A DNA stretch of 64,000 bases from Achromobacter marplatensis (GTDB lineage Bacteria > Pseudomonadota > Gammaproteobacteria > Burkholderiales > Burkholderiaceae_B): positions 310,001-374,000 of the forward strand of contig NZ_NJIG01000006.1 in NCBI RefSeq assembly GCF_002209535.1. The letters are read 5' to 3'. The notes under the pieces were generated by a model. The model saw only the letters and a program-made list of their open reading frames with translations, ran no database searches and was not told the origin of the DNA. Of this stretch, positions 1 through 8,131 are shown piece after piece; position 1 is the stretch's first letter, and each line of letters begins with the position of its first letter. A program made the position numbers and the translations under genes.

Positions 1-1
1 G

Positions 2-1672
2 GGGCCTGCAGCCTTGCTGTACGGCATGTCGCCCAACAGCGGGGTGGGCGGGGTGATCAATATGGTGCCCAAGCGCTCGCTGCCGCAGGACCTGACGCGC
101 GTGTCCGCTGACTACGTGGGCGACTCGCAATTCGGTGCCCGGGTGGATCTGAGCCGCCGCTTCGGCAACGACGGCGAATGGGGCGTGCGCGTCAACGGCA
201 TGCATCGCCAGGGCGACACGCCGCTGGACAACCTGTATTCGCGCACCGACATCGGCGCCCTGTCGCTGGACTATCAGGGCGAGCGCCTGCGCGCATCGCT
301 GGACCTGCTGACCCAGAACGAAAAAGTCGACGCGCCGACGCGTCCGTTCCTGATTGCCTCCGGCATCGACGTGCCGCGCGCCGCAGATGGCCGCCGCAAT
401 GCGACGCAGCCCTGGGGGTGGTGGAAGTCGGATGGCCAGTCGGCGTTGCTGCGGGTGGAGTACGACGTCAGCGACCGCCTGACGGTGTTCGCCGACGCGG
501 GCGGATCGGATACCGATGTGTCGCGCCTGTCGGACCAGACGCCCACTATCATCAACAGCGCCGGCGACACGCTGGTCACGCCCAACAACTTCCGTTTCAA
601 GGTGGAGCGCAGCACGTACAACGCGGGGCTGCGCGCCAAGCTCGATACCGGGCCGGTGCGCCATGCGGTCAGTTTCATGGGCTCGCTCTACAGCGACCGC
701 AACCTGCAGGCCAGCGTGTCCGGTACGCCGCTGACGTCCAACATTTACCACCCGATCACGCGCCCCGAGCAGAACATCCCGGCGCCGGGCAATGTGCCCA
801 AAGTGTCGTCGTCGGATCTCTCCGGGCTGGCGCTGGCCGACACGATGAGCATCTTGGACGAGCGCGCGCAGCTGACGCTGGGCGTGCGCCAGCAACGCAT
901 CGAATCGCGCAACTTCAACGCCACGACCGGCGTGCGCACCGTCAGTTATGACGAAAGCGCGACCACGCCGCTGGCCGGTCTCGTCATCAAGCCCTGGAAC
1001 AACGTGTCGCTGTACGCGAACTACATCGAAGGCCTGAGCAAGGGCGATGTGGCGCCGGCCACCGCGTCCAACGCGGGCCAGGTGTTCAAGCCCTACAAGG
1101 CCAAGCAGAAGGAAGTGGGCGTGAAGGTAGACCTGGACGACGCGATGCTGACGTTCAGCGCGTTCGAAATCACGAAACCCAGCGGCCAACTGACCAATGG
1201 CGTGTACGGCGCCGACAGCGAACAGCGCAACCGCGGCCTGGAACTGAACCTGTCCGGCGAACCCGTGCGCGGGCTGCGCCTGTTGGGCGGCGTCACGTAC
1301 CTGAACGCCGAGCTGACGCGCACCAACAATGCGGCGACCGTTGGCAACCAGCCAGTGGGCGTGCCGAAGTTCTCGGCCAACCTCAGTGCGGAATGGGATA
1401 CGCCGTGGGTGGCGGGCCTGACGCTGACCGGCGGCATGATGTACACGGGCCGCGAATACGTGAACCAGGCCAATACGCAGTCGGTGCCGTCGTGGACGAC
1501 GTTCGACCTGGGCGCGCGCTATGCCACGAAGATCCAGGGCAAGGACGTCACGTTCCGCGCCAACGTCGTCAACGTGACCAATCGCGCGTACTGGTCGGGG
1601 GTGGCGTCTTACGGCACGGTGTCGCAGGGCGTGCCGCGCACGCTGATGCTGTCGGCGTCGATGGACTTCTGA
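2..1672 (+). CDS. TonB-dependent siderophore receptor, 5'-truncated by window edge
   Basis: Outer-membrane receptor that imports a ferric siderophore using TonB energy. The open frame runs off the left edge. The first residues visible (GPAALLYGMSP, then GGVINMVPKR) are the conserved end of the plug domain, so the signal peptide and most of the plug lie outside the window. The remaining ~545 residues are the beta-barrel and end in a C-terminal Phe (SASMDF), typical of barrel proteins. Homology class is clear; the ligand cannot be told. A TTG at position 14 could be mistaken for a start, but the plug motif continues upstream of it. The next gene is convergent. Confidence 0.93.
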   Translation, partial: GPAALLYGMSPNSGVGGVINMVPKRSLPQDLTRVSADYVGDSQFGARVDLSRRFGNDGEWGVRVNGMHRQGDTPLDNLYSRTDIGALSLDYQGERLRASLDLLTQNEKVDAPTRPFLIASGIDVPRAADGRRNATQPWGWWKSDGQSALLRVEYDVSDRLTVFADAGGSDTDVSRLSDQTPTIINSAGDTLVTPNNFRFKVERSTYNAGLRAKLDTGPVRHAVSFMGSLYSDRNLQASVSGTPLTSNIYHPITRPEQNIPAPGNVPKVSSSDLSGLALADTMSILDERAQLTLGVRQQRIESRNFNATTGVRTVSYDESATTPLAGLVIKPWNNVSLYANYIEGLSKGDVAPATASNAGQVFKPYKAKQKEVGVKVDLDDAMLTFSAFEITKPSGQLTNGVYGADSEQRNRGLELNLSGEPVRGLRLLGGVTYLNAELTRTNNAATVGNQPVGVPKFSANLSAEWDTPWVAGLTLTGGMMYTGREYVNQANTQSVPSWTTFDLGARYATKIQGKDVTFRANVVNVTNRAYWSGVASYGTVSQGVPRTLMLSASMDF

Positions 1673-1697
1673 TCGCCGGCTGCCCGCTGCCCGGCCA

Positions 1698-2753
1698 TCA
1701 GGTGCGGCGGCGGGCGAACACCATGCACACGGGGCTGCCCACGCGCAGCTCGTAGCCGTCGCGCGTCAGGGCGCCGTCGGGCGCGTTCACGCGAAAACGC
1801 ACCAGCGTGTCGCTGTCTTCGTTCAGCGCGAACAGGAAGCGGCCGTCGGGAGACAGCGTGAAAAAGCGCGGCGTCTTGCCGCCCGAGGGGGCGTGCTGTA
1901 CGGGCGTCAGACGGCCGTTGACCGGGTCGATGCGGAACACGGCGATGCTGTCGTCGCCCCGGTTCGACACGTACAGGTGGCAGCCGTGCGCATCTAGCGA
2001 AATGCCGGCGGCGCGGCTGTTGCCGGTATAGGTGTCGGGCAGCGTGGGCAGCACCTGGAACGGCTGCAACGCGCCAGCGGCCAGCGTGTAGGCGGCCACC
2101 GTGTTGTCCAGTTCATTGACGACGTAGAGCCAGCGGCCGGCGGGGTGGAAGGCCGCGTGCCGGGGGCCAGCGCCTTCGCGCGTTTTGGCGACGTTTGCCG
2201 GTTCGGCGCTGATTCCGCCATCCTCCAGGGCGTAGAGGAACACGCGGTCCAGGCCCTTGTCCGGCACCACCACATAGCGGCCGGACGGATCCACCAGGTT
2301 GTAGTGCGGTTTGGCGAAGGGCTGCTCTTTGCGGTGCGGACCGGGCTCGCCGGACAGGGGCACCGTCTGGGCCACCGGCGCCAACGCGCCGTCGCCGTCC
2401 ACGGGCAGCACGGCCAGCGTGCCCGTCAGATGGTTCGACACCATCAGGTAGCGGCCGGACGGCCCCAGCGCCAGGTGCACGGGGTTGCGGCCTTCGCAAC
2501 CCTGTTGCCGCCACGGCGTCAATGCGCCGCTGCGGGGATCGCGATGCAGGGCGCTGACTTCATGGCTGTCGCCATGCACCGTATACAGCACGGGCAGCGT
2601 CGGATGCGGCAACAGATAAGAGGGGTTGACCAGGCCGCCGACGACTTGCGTCAAGGTCAGCGTGCCGGTTTCCTGGGCGTAGTCGAAAACGCTGATGCCT
2701 TCGCCACGGGCATGGCGTTCCCGCGTGGTGCGGGAACCGATATAGACGTGCAT
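1698..2753 (-). CDS. lactonase family protein, seven-bladed beta-propeller (6-phosphogluconolactonase-like)
   Basis: 351-residue protein of the YbhE/Pgl-type lactonase family, which hydrolyses sugar lactones. Repeated blade motifs are visible along the chain (NPSYLLPHPTLPVLYTV near residue 45, HLALGPSGRYLMVSN near 95, HYNLVDPSGRYVVVPDKG near 150, PRFFTLSPDGRFLFALNE near 300). The start has a GAGGA ribosome site 7 nt upstream. It lies 52 bases downstream of the GntR regulator and on the same strand as the aconitase-like gene, so it may be the last gene of that operon. The substrate is not deducible; a carboxylic-acid or sugar-acid lactone would fit the context (inference). Confidence 0.85.
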   Translation of the reverse strand: MHVYIGSRTTRERHARGEGISVFDYAQETGTLTLTQVVGGLVNPSYLLPHPTLPVLYTVHGDSHEVSALHRDPRSGALTPWRQQGCEGRNPVHLALGPSGRYLMVSNHLTGTLAVLPVDGDGALAPVAQTVPLSGEPGPHRKEQPFAKPHYNLVDPSGRYVVVPDKGLDRVFLYALEDGGISAEPANVAKTREGAGPRHAAFHPAGRWLYVVNELDNTVAAYTLAAGALQPFQVLPTLPDTYTGNSRAAGISLDAHGCHLYVSNRGDDSIAVFRIDPVNGRLTPVQHAPSGGKTPRFFTLSPDGRFLFALNEDSDTLVRFRVNAPDGALTRDGYELRVGSPVCMVFARRRT

Positions 2754-2805
2754 GGAACGATCCTCGGCTTGAAAAGAAAGCGGCCATGCGCGCCAGGCGC
2801 CGGGC

Positions 2806-3702
2806 CTAGGAAATCAGGATGCCGCTGATGCGGGCCAGGTTGTCCAGCGTGCTGCGCAGATGGCTGGACAGGGCGGCAGCGGCGTCTTCGTTGCGTTCGC
2901 GCTCCAATAGGTCCAGGATGGCCAGGTGCTGGTCGCAATGCTGCTGGTAGCGGCTGCGGTCCTGCATGGACCGGTAGGACAACAGCCGGCGGACGCGGTT
3001 GACGCGCTTGATCGTGTCGATGAAGAACGGGTTGCCGGACGCTTCCACCAGCGACTCGTGAAACCGCACGCCGCGTTCGTGCAACTGGTCGGCGGTGTCG
3101 GTGGCGATGCCGCCGTCCAGCAGATGTTTTTCCGCCGCGCGGCATCGTTCGATCACGGCCTTTTCGATGCGGAACGACGGCTCCAGCAAGGCCGCCGGTT
3201 CCAGCGCCAGACGCAGCCGGTACGACTGCAGCAGGCTGTCGGGCGTGGTCATCATGGACGAGAATTCCCAGCCGTATCCGGGCCGCCGCTGCGCCCAGCC
3301 TTCTTGCGACACGCGCGCCAGCAACGCCTGCGTCTGCGCGTTGGTCAGCGCATAGCGCACGCGCAACTGGGCCTCGCTGCATTGCATGGGCAATTCGCCT
3401 CGCAGCAGCTCGTCGGCCAGTTTGAAATAGCTTTGCGTCACGATGTCGTCCGCGGACGGCGGCGCCAGGCCGGCGTGCGCCTCGGGCAGGGCGTCGAAGT
3501 CTTGCTGCAGGAAGTAGCCGCGGTTGGGCTTGCGCGCCACGATGCCGTGCTGCTCCAGCACGCCCAGGGCGTCGTTGACCGGAGACCGCGACAGCCGCAG
3601 CCGGTCGGCGAGCTTCTGCGCGGTCAGGTGCGAGCCGCCGGGCAGGCGGTCCTGCCGGATCAGGTCCAGGATTTTCGTGACGGTATTGGTTTGCGCGCTC
3701 AT
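2806..3702 (-). CDS. GntR-family regulator with two winged helices and an FCD domain
   Basis: 298-residue transcription regulator. Residues 1-68 are a GntR winged helix (LADRLRLSRSPVNDALGVLE). Residues ~85-145 look like a second, degenerate winged helix (SYFKLADELLRGELP, then a wing ending RPGYGW). The rest is an all-helical FCD ligand domain with His and Asp positions typical of metal/carboxylate-binding FadR-type regulators. It is longer than the usual 220-240 residues because of the extra helix-wing unit. The ATG overlaps the TGA of the upstream aconitase-like gene (ATGA), so the two are translationally coupled. It probably senses a metabolite of that pathway and acts on the dyad at 6341-6361 (inference). 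Confidence 0.88.
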   Translation of the reverse strand: MSAQTNTVTKILDLIRQDRLPGGSHLTAQKLADRLRLSRSPVNDALGVLEQHGIVARKPNRGYFLQQDFDALPEAHAGLAPPSADDIVTQSYFKLADELLRGELPMQCSEAQLRVRYALTNAQTQALLARVSQEGWAQRRPGYGWEFSSMMTTPDSLLQSYRLRLALEPAALLEPSFRIEKAVIERCRAAEKHLLDGGIATDTADQLHERGVRFHESLVEASGNPFFIDTIKRVNRVRRLLSYRSMQDRSRYQQHCDQHLAILDLLERERNEDAAAALSSHLRSTLDNLARISGILIS

Positions 3703-6323
3703 GGGGGCGAGGAGGGCTGGAGGGTATCCGATAGGATAGCGGGAATGACGCCTCCCATCCGCAACAAACGCACCTCCAGCTGGGTCTCGACGGCGGCGGT
3801 GGCGGCCAGCGCGTCGATGCGGCCGTCCGCCCGCAGGATACGCACCGGCACGGCGATGCGCGGTGCCAGCGTGTCCGCCGGTGCGTCGATCTCGATGCGG
3901 TCGCCGGACTGCACGCCCAGCGTGGCGGGCGTGACGCCTTCTGGCAAGCGTAGGGGCAGTATGCCCATACCGATCAGATTGGACCGGTGGATCCGCTCGA
4001 AGCTGACGGCCAGGACGGCGCGGATGCCCAAGAGGCGCTGCCCTTTGGCCGCCCAGTCGCGTGACGAACCGGTGCCGAAGCGTGCGCCGGCCAGCAGCAC
4101 CACCGGCTGCTGTTCCTGGCGGTAGTGTTCGGCGGCTTCCCAGATCGGTTCCACGCGGCCGCTGCCCGCATGCCGCGTGTGGCCCACGGGCGCGTCCGGA
4201 CAGAGCAGGTTCTTCAGGCTCTTGCTGTAGAAGGCCGCGCGCATCATCACTTCCCAATTACCTCGCCGCGACGCGAACACGTTCAGGTCATTGCGGTCGT
4301 CGCCGCGCGCCGCGAGGAAGTCCGCAATCAGGCTGTCCGGCGGAATGGCGCTGGCGGGCGACAGGTGGTCGGTCGTCACGTCGTCGCCCAGCACCAGCAG
4401 CGGATGCGCGGCGTAGCGGCCCAATTGGCCGGCCGCCTGCATCGAGGCGAACGGCGGACGCCGCAGCGCGGTGGAGGCGGGGTCCCACGGAAAGCGCGGG
4501 GTATCCGGTGATTGCAGGGCCTGCCAGGCCGGGTTGGCGCTGGCGATCTTGAAGGCCGCGCGGAAGTCGTCCGGCCGCAAGCCTTGGGCCAGCGCGGCGT
4601 CGATCTCGGCCTCGTCCGGCCACAGGTCGCGCAGGTGCACGGCCCGGCCATCGGCCGTGGTCTGCACCGGTTCCTGGCTGAGATCGCGTTCGGCGTCCCC
4701 GGCCAGCGCGAAGGCGATGACGAGCGGGGGCGACATCAGAAAGCCCAGGTCCAGATCGGGATGGATGCGTCCAGTGAAATTACGGTTGCCCGACAGCACC
4801 GCCACCGGGTGGATCGCGCCGGCCGCCATGGCGTCCTGGACCGCGGCGGGCAGGGGGCCGGAGTTGCCGATGCAGGTGGTGCAACCGTAGCCCACGATGT
4901 CGAAACCGACCGCGGCCAGATCGTCCAGCAGTCCGGCGCGGGCCAGGTAATCGGCCGCGGCGGGCGAGCCGGGGCCGAGCGACGTCTTGACCCAGGACGG
5001 CACGCGCAGGCCCGCCTGGCGCGCCTTGCGGGCCAGGAGTCCGGCCGCCATCAACAGGCGGGGATCCGACGTATTGGTGCAACTGGTGATGGCGGCGATG
5101 GCGACGGGATGGCGGGGCAGGCCTCCGTCGGCACTCGCCGCCGGCGTGAAGTCCAGCGCCGACAACAGGGCACGGGTCCGGCCGTAGGGGTGCAGGTCCT
5201 GCGGCCGCTTGGGGCCGGCCACGTGCATCTGCACGCGGTCCAGCGCGATCTCGATCACGCGGGTATAGCGCGGCGAGGCCTCGGGATCCAGTGCGATGCC
5301 GGCGCGTTCGGCATAGGCGGCGACGCGCGCGATGTGGGCCTCCGGGCGGCCCGTCTGGCGCAGGTAGGCAAGCGTTTCGCCGTCAATCGGAAAGTAGCCG
5401 GTGGTGGCGCCGTACTCGGGCGCCATGTTCGCCACCACGCATCGGCTGCCGGCCGACAGCGTGCTGACGCCTGGCCCGAAGAATTCAACGAACTCGCCCG
5501 AGACGTCGATGGCGCGCAGCCGTTGCGTCACCGTCAACGCCAGGTCGGTGGCGGTGACGCCCGCCGCCAACGCGCCCGTCAAGCGCACGCCGATCACGTC
5601 CGGTATGCGCAACAAGGTGGGCATGCCGAACATCACCGTCTGCGCCTCCAGGCCGCCGACGCCCCAGCCCAGTACGCCGATGCCGTTGATCATCGGCGTG
5701 TGGCTGTCGGTGCCGATCATCATGTCGGGATGCAGGGCGCCGTCGTCGCCTTGGCAGACCACGGTGGCCAGTTGCTCCAGGTTGATCGTGTGCATGATGC
5801 CGGTGCCGGGCGGATGGATGCGCACGTTCGACAGCGCCTTGGAGGCCCAGCGCAGGAAGCGGTAGCGCTCGGCGTTGCGCCGCAATTCCAGGTCCAGGTT
5901 GCGCGTGGCGGCATCGGGTTGCGCATAGGCCTCGACGGCCAGCGAATGGTCCACCGACACGTCCACCGGCAACACCGGGTTCAGCAAGGCCGGGTCCACG
6001 CCGGCCTCAGCCAGCGCGTCGCGCATCGCGGCGATGTCCACCAGCGCGGGCGTGCTGGTGGTGTCGTGCATCAGCACCCGGCCGGGCTGGAAGGCGATCT
6101 CGGCTTCGCTGGTGCCGTGCGCCAGCCAGCCGAACAAGGCGTTGACGGCAGCGTCGCGCTCGTCGCCCTGCATGTTGCGCAGCGCGTTTTCCAACAGCAG
6201 GCGCAGCACGACGGGCAGGCGGAAATAGTCGGCGCCGAACGTGGCGGGCAGGTCCACGCAGGTATGGGCGGCCCCGTTCAGCGTGAAGCGGGCGTGGCGC
6301 AGCAAGGCATTGGTGTTTTCCAT
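3699..6323 (-). CDS. acnA: aconitase-family hydratase (AcnA type)
   Basis: 874-residue iron-sulfur hydro-lyase with the AcnA domain order. The 4Fe-4S ligands are visible as C415 (TSCTNTSD), C481 and C484 (GYGCTTCIGNSGP); the substrate motifs GTDSH and RDWAAKG are present. The start is placed at MENTN rather than an in-frame ATG 24 nt upstream, because the upstream ATG lies inside a dyad. Unlike housekeeping AcnA, the usual QDFTGVPA active-site motif reads HDTTSTPA (residues 86-93), so the substrate may not be citrate/isocitrate. It is coupled to a GntR regulator and divergent from a Bug-type tricarboxylate receptor, suggesting a dedicated catabolic role. The family call is firm; the gene symbol is only by family. 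Confidence 0.85.
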   Translation of the reverse strand: MENTNALLRHARFTLNGAAHTCVDLPATFGADYFRLPVVLRLLLENALRNMQGDERDAAVNALFGWLAHGTSEAEIAFQPGRVLMHDTTSTPALVDIAAMRDALAEAGVDPALLNPVLPVDVSVDHSLAVEAYAQPDAATRNLDLELRRNAERYRFLRWASKALSNVRIHPPGTGIMHTINLEQLATVVCQGDDGALHPDMMIGTDSHTPMINGIGVLGWGVGGLEAQTVMFGMPTLLRIPDVIGVRLTGALAAGVTATDLALTVTQRLRAIDVSGEFVEFFGPGVSTLSAGSRCVVANMAPEYGATTGYFPIDGETLAYLRQTGRPEAHIARVAAYAERAGIALDPEASPRYTRVIEIALDRVQMHVAGPKRPQDLHPYGRTRALLSALDFTPAASADGGLPRHPVAIAAITSCTNTSDPRLLMAAGLLARKARQAGLRVPSWVKTSLGPGSPAAADYLARAGLLDDLAAVGFDIVGYGCTTCIGNSGPLPAAVQDAMAAGAIHPVAVLSGNRNFTGRIHPDLDLGFLMSPPLVIAFALAGDAERDLSQEPVQTTADGRAVHLRDLWPDEAEIDAALAQGLRPDDFRAAFKIASANPAWQALQSPDTPRFPWDPASTALRRPPFASMQAAGQLGRYAAHPLLVLGDDVTTDHLSPASAIPPDSLIADFLAARGDDRNDLNVFASRRGNWEVMMRAAFYSKSLKNLLCPDAPVGHTRHAGSGRVEPIWEAAEHYRQEQQPVVLLAGARFGTGSSRDWAAKGQRLLGIRAVLAVSFERIHRSNLIGMGILPLRLPEGVTPATLGVQSGDRIEIDAPADTLAPRIAVPVRILRADGRIDALAATAAVETQLEVRLLRMGGVIPAILSDTLQPSSPP

Positions 6324-6340
6324 AGCTGCCAGTTTTGCAT

Positions 6341-6361
6341 ATTGCATCTATAAAATGCAAT
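6341..6361. promoter_or_regulatory. 21-bp dyad operator candidate between aconitase-like gene and Bug receptor gene
   Basis: Perfect 7-bp inverted arms ATTGCAT and ATGCAAT separated by CTATAAA. It lies in the shared promoter region of two divergent genes, 18 bases upstream of the chosen aconitase-like start and 50 upstream of the Bug start. It is AT-rich against GC-rich surroundings. The size and position suit a GntR/FadR-type operator; the GntR gene of the same cluster is the natural candidate (inference). Confidence 0.6.
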
Positions 6362-6410
6362 TAAGTAAAAACCCGGCCGCCATCCGGTCAGGCCGATCAG
6401 GAGACAGACC

Positions 6411-7394
6411 ATGCCCCCCATCCGATTGCTTGCCGCCGCCGCTCTGGCGGCCACGGCCTTAGCGCCGCTCCCTTCCGTCCAGGCCGCCGACGTCGGCCGG
6501 CCGGTCAGCTTGATCGTGCCGTTTGCCGCCGGCGGCGGGGTGGACGGCATGGGCCGCCTGCTGGCCGAACGCCTGCGCAGCGAAATGCCGCAGGGCGTGG
6601 TGGTGGAAAACAAGCCCGGCGCCAGCGGCATGCTGGGCGCGCAGACGGTGGTGCGGTCGGCGCCGGATGGGTCGACGATGCTGCTTGGGTCGGCGGGCGA
6701 AACCGCCATCAACCCGCTGGTCTTCAAGGGCAAGATGCAATATCAGCCGGAAAAGGACCTGGTGCCGATCGCACTGGTCGCCCGCGTGCCGAACGTGCTG
6801 GTCGCCAACCCCAAGCTGCCGGTCAGCAATGTGGAGCAACTGGTGGCCTACGGCCGGGCCCACCCGGACAAGCTGACCTACGCGACCAGCGGTGTGGGCA
6901 ATCCGCAGCATCTGAACGGCGAGCTGCTGCAGTCGCTGGCGGGAATCAAGATGGTGCACGTGCCGTACAAGGGGGCGTCCGCGCAGTTGGTGGACGTGGC
7001 GGCGGGCAGCGTGGACCTGACCTTCGTCAGCCTCGCGGGCGCATTGCCCTTCATCAAGAGCGGCAAGGTCAAGCCACTGGCGGTTACGTCGGCCACGCGC
7101 GCCTCGTTCGCGCCGGATATTCCCGCCGTGGCGGAATACGCGCCGTTAAAGGACTACGCGCTGGAGAACTGGTTTGGCGTATTCGTGGCGGCGGGCACGC
7201 CGGCCGATGTCCAGCAAAAGCTCGCGGCCGCCATCGGGCGCGCCTTGCGCGACGAAAAGTTCGTGGCCAGCATCCGCGAGCTGGGTGGAGAAGTGCAGCC
7301 CATGAGCCAGGAAGAATTCCGCGCCTTCATCAAGGCGCAGACGGCGGTATTCGCCAAGGTCGTGGCCGACGGCCACATCACGGCCGAAAACTGA
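6411..7394 (+). CDS. Bug-family (TctC-like) tripartite tricarboxylate transporter receptor
   Basis: 327-residue periplasmic solute-binding protein. Residues 1-25 are a Sec signal peptide (ending SVQAAD). The family motifs follow: PVSLIVPFAAGGGVDGMGR, VVENKPGASGMLGAQ, then LTYATSGVGNPQHLNGE and HVPYKGASAQL in the second lobe. AGGAGA lies 6 nt before the ATG. These proteins bind carboxylates and may feed TctAB permeases; no tctAB is in the window, which is common for this expanded family. The divergent aconitase-like/GntR genes suggest a tricarboxylate ligand (inference). Confidence 0.93.
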   Translation: MPPIRLLAAAALAATALAPLPSVQAADVGRPVSLIVPFAAGGGVDGMGRLLAERLRSEMPQGVVVENKPGASGMLGAQTVVRSAPDGSTMLLGSAGETAINPLVFKGKMQYQPEKDLVPIALVARVPNVLVANPKLPVSNVEQLVAYGRAHPDKLTYATSGVGNPQHLNGELLQSLAGIKMVHVPYKGASAQLVDVAAGSVDLTFVSLAGALPFIKSGKVKPLAVTSATRASFAPDIPAVAEYAPLKDYALENWFGVFVAAGTPADVQQKLAAAIGRALRDEKFVASIRELGGEVQPMSQEEFRAFIKAQTAVFAKVVADGHITAEN

Positions 7395-7406
7395 AATCGG
7401 TGCGCG

Positions 7407-8021
7407 CTAGGGCCGGGACGGCCCCTGGCGCAACACCGCATCCAGCGCGCCCAGCGCTGGCGGGATCATCGCCAGCAGGCGCGCTTTGCCCACGCCGTCG
7501 CGCGCCTGCACCGACAGACCGTGCAGCACGACGGCGTAGTAGTCGCCCAACGCCTGCACGTCCGTGCCGGGTTTGAGTTCGCCGCTTTGCACGGCGGATT
7601 CAAGCCGGTCGATGATGCCTTGCGTACGCGCCTTGCGATGCGTGGTGAGCCATGCCATGACGTCTTCGTTTTCGGCCGCGTAGTTGGTGGCGGCGCTGAC
7701 CACCATGCAGCCCTGCGGCCGGCCGCGCCGGGTGTAGGTCAGCACCGCGTCGGTCAGCAGTTTCTCGATGGCGTCGCGTACGCCGTCGGTGGCCTCGAGC
7801 GCTTTTTCCGCAAACGCGCCGTCGCCCGCTTCATACCGCGCCACGGCTTCGCGGAACAGGTCCTGCTTGGATCCGAAGGCCGCATAAAGCCGCGCCGAGG
7901 CCAGGCCCGTCGCCGCCACCAGATCCGCCATCGACGTGCCCTCATACCCCTGTTTCCAGAACGCCAGCATGGCTTGCTGAAGCGCTAGGTCGCGGTCGAA
8001 TTCTCTGGGTCTGCCTGCCAT
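7407..8021 (-). CDS. TetR/AcrR-family repressor
   Basis: 204-residue regulator. The N-terminal helix-turn-helix is clear (REFDRDLALQQAMLAFWKQGYE, helix-turn-helix TSMADLVAATGLASARLYAAF) and the C-terminal part is a ligand domain of the YcdC/NemR-like type (PQGCMVVSAATNYA). The start was chosen at MAGRPREFD because TetR proteins normally begin about eight residues before this DNA-binding helix; an in-frame ATG 45 nt upstream is less likely. It is divergent from a three-gene operon whose promoter carries a 14-bp palindrome, which is its probable operator. Confidence 0.9.
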   Translation of the reverse strand: MAGRPREFDRDLALQQAMLAFWKQGYEGTSMADLVAATGLASARLYAAFGSKQDLFREAVARYEAGDGAFAEKALEATDGVRDAIEKLLTDAVLTYTRRGRPQGCMVVSAATNYAAENEDVMAWLTTHRKARTQGIIDRLESAVQSGELKPGTDVQALGDYYAVVLHGLSVQARDGVGKARLLAMIPPALGALDAVLRQGPSRP

Positions 8022-8071
8022 CACGGTCTCGGTGAAATGATCTGGACGCAGTGTACCGCCCGTCATCGCAT

Positions 8072-8100
8072 TTGCATCGCGACGATTTATCGCCTATTCT
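8072..8100 (+). promoter_or_regulatory. sigma-70 promoter of the isomerase/hydrolase operon
   Basis: TTGCAT (8072-8077) and TATTCT (8095-8100) with a 17-bp spacer. The -10 element touches the palindrome that starts at 8101, so a repressor bound there would block initiation. Confidence 0.6.
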
Positions 8101-8114
8101 TTGTCGATCGACAA
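8101..8114. promoter_or_regulatory. 14-bp perfect palindrome, probable TetR operator
   Basis: TTGTCGATCGACAA is perfectly self-complementary. It sits directly after a -10 hexamer, at about +1 to +14 of the downstream operon, and 80 bases from the divergent TetR start. This is a classic autorepressor layout. Binding is inferred, not shown. Confidence 0.65.
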
Positions 8115-8131
8115 ATAATTAAGGATTCGAT

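Noticed and set aside
4512..6353. long open frame opposite to the aconitase-like gene
   Set aside because: It encodes low-complexity Arg/Gly/His-rich sequence with no motif, as expected from the antisense of a high-GC coding region.
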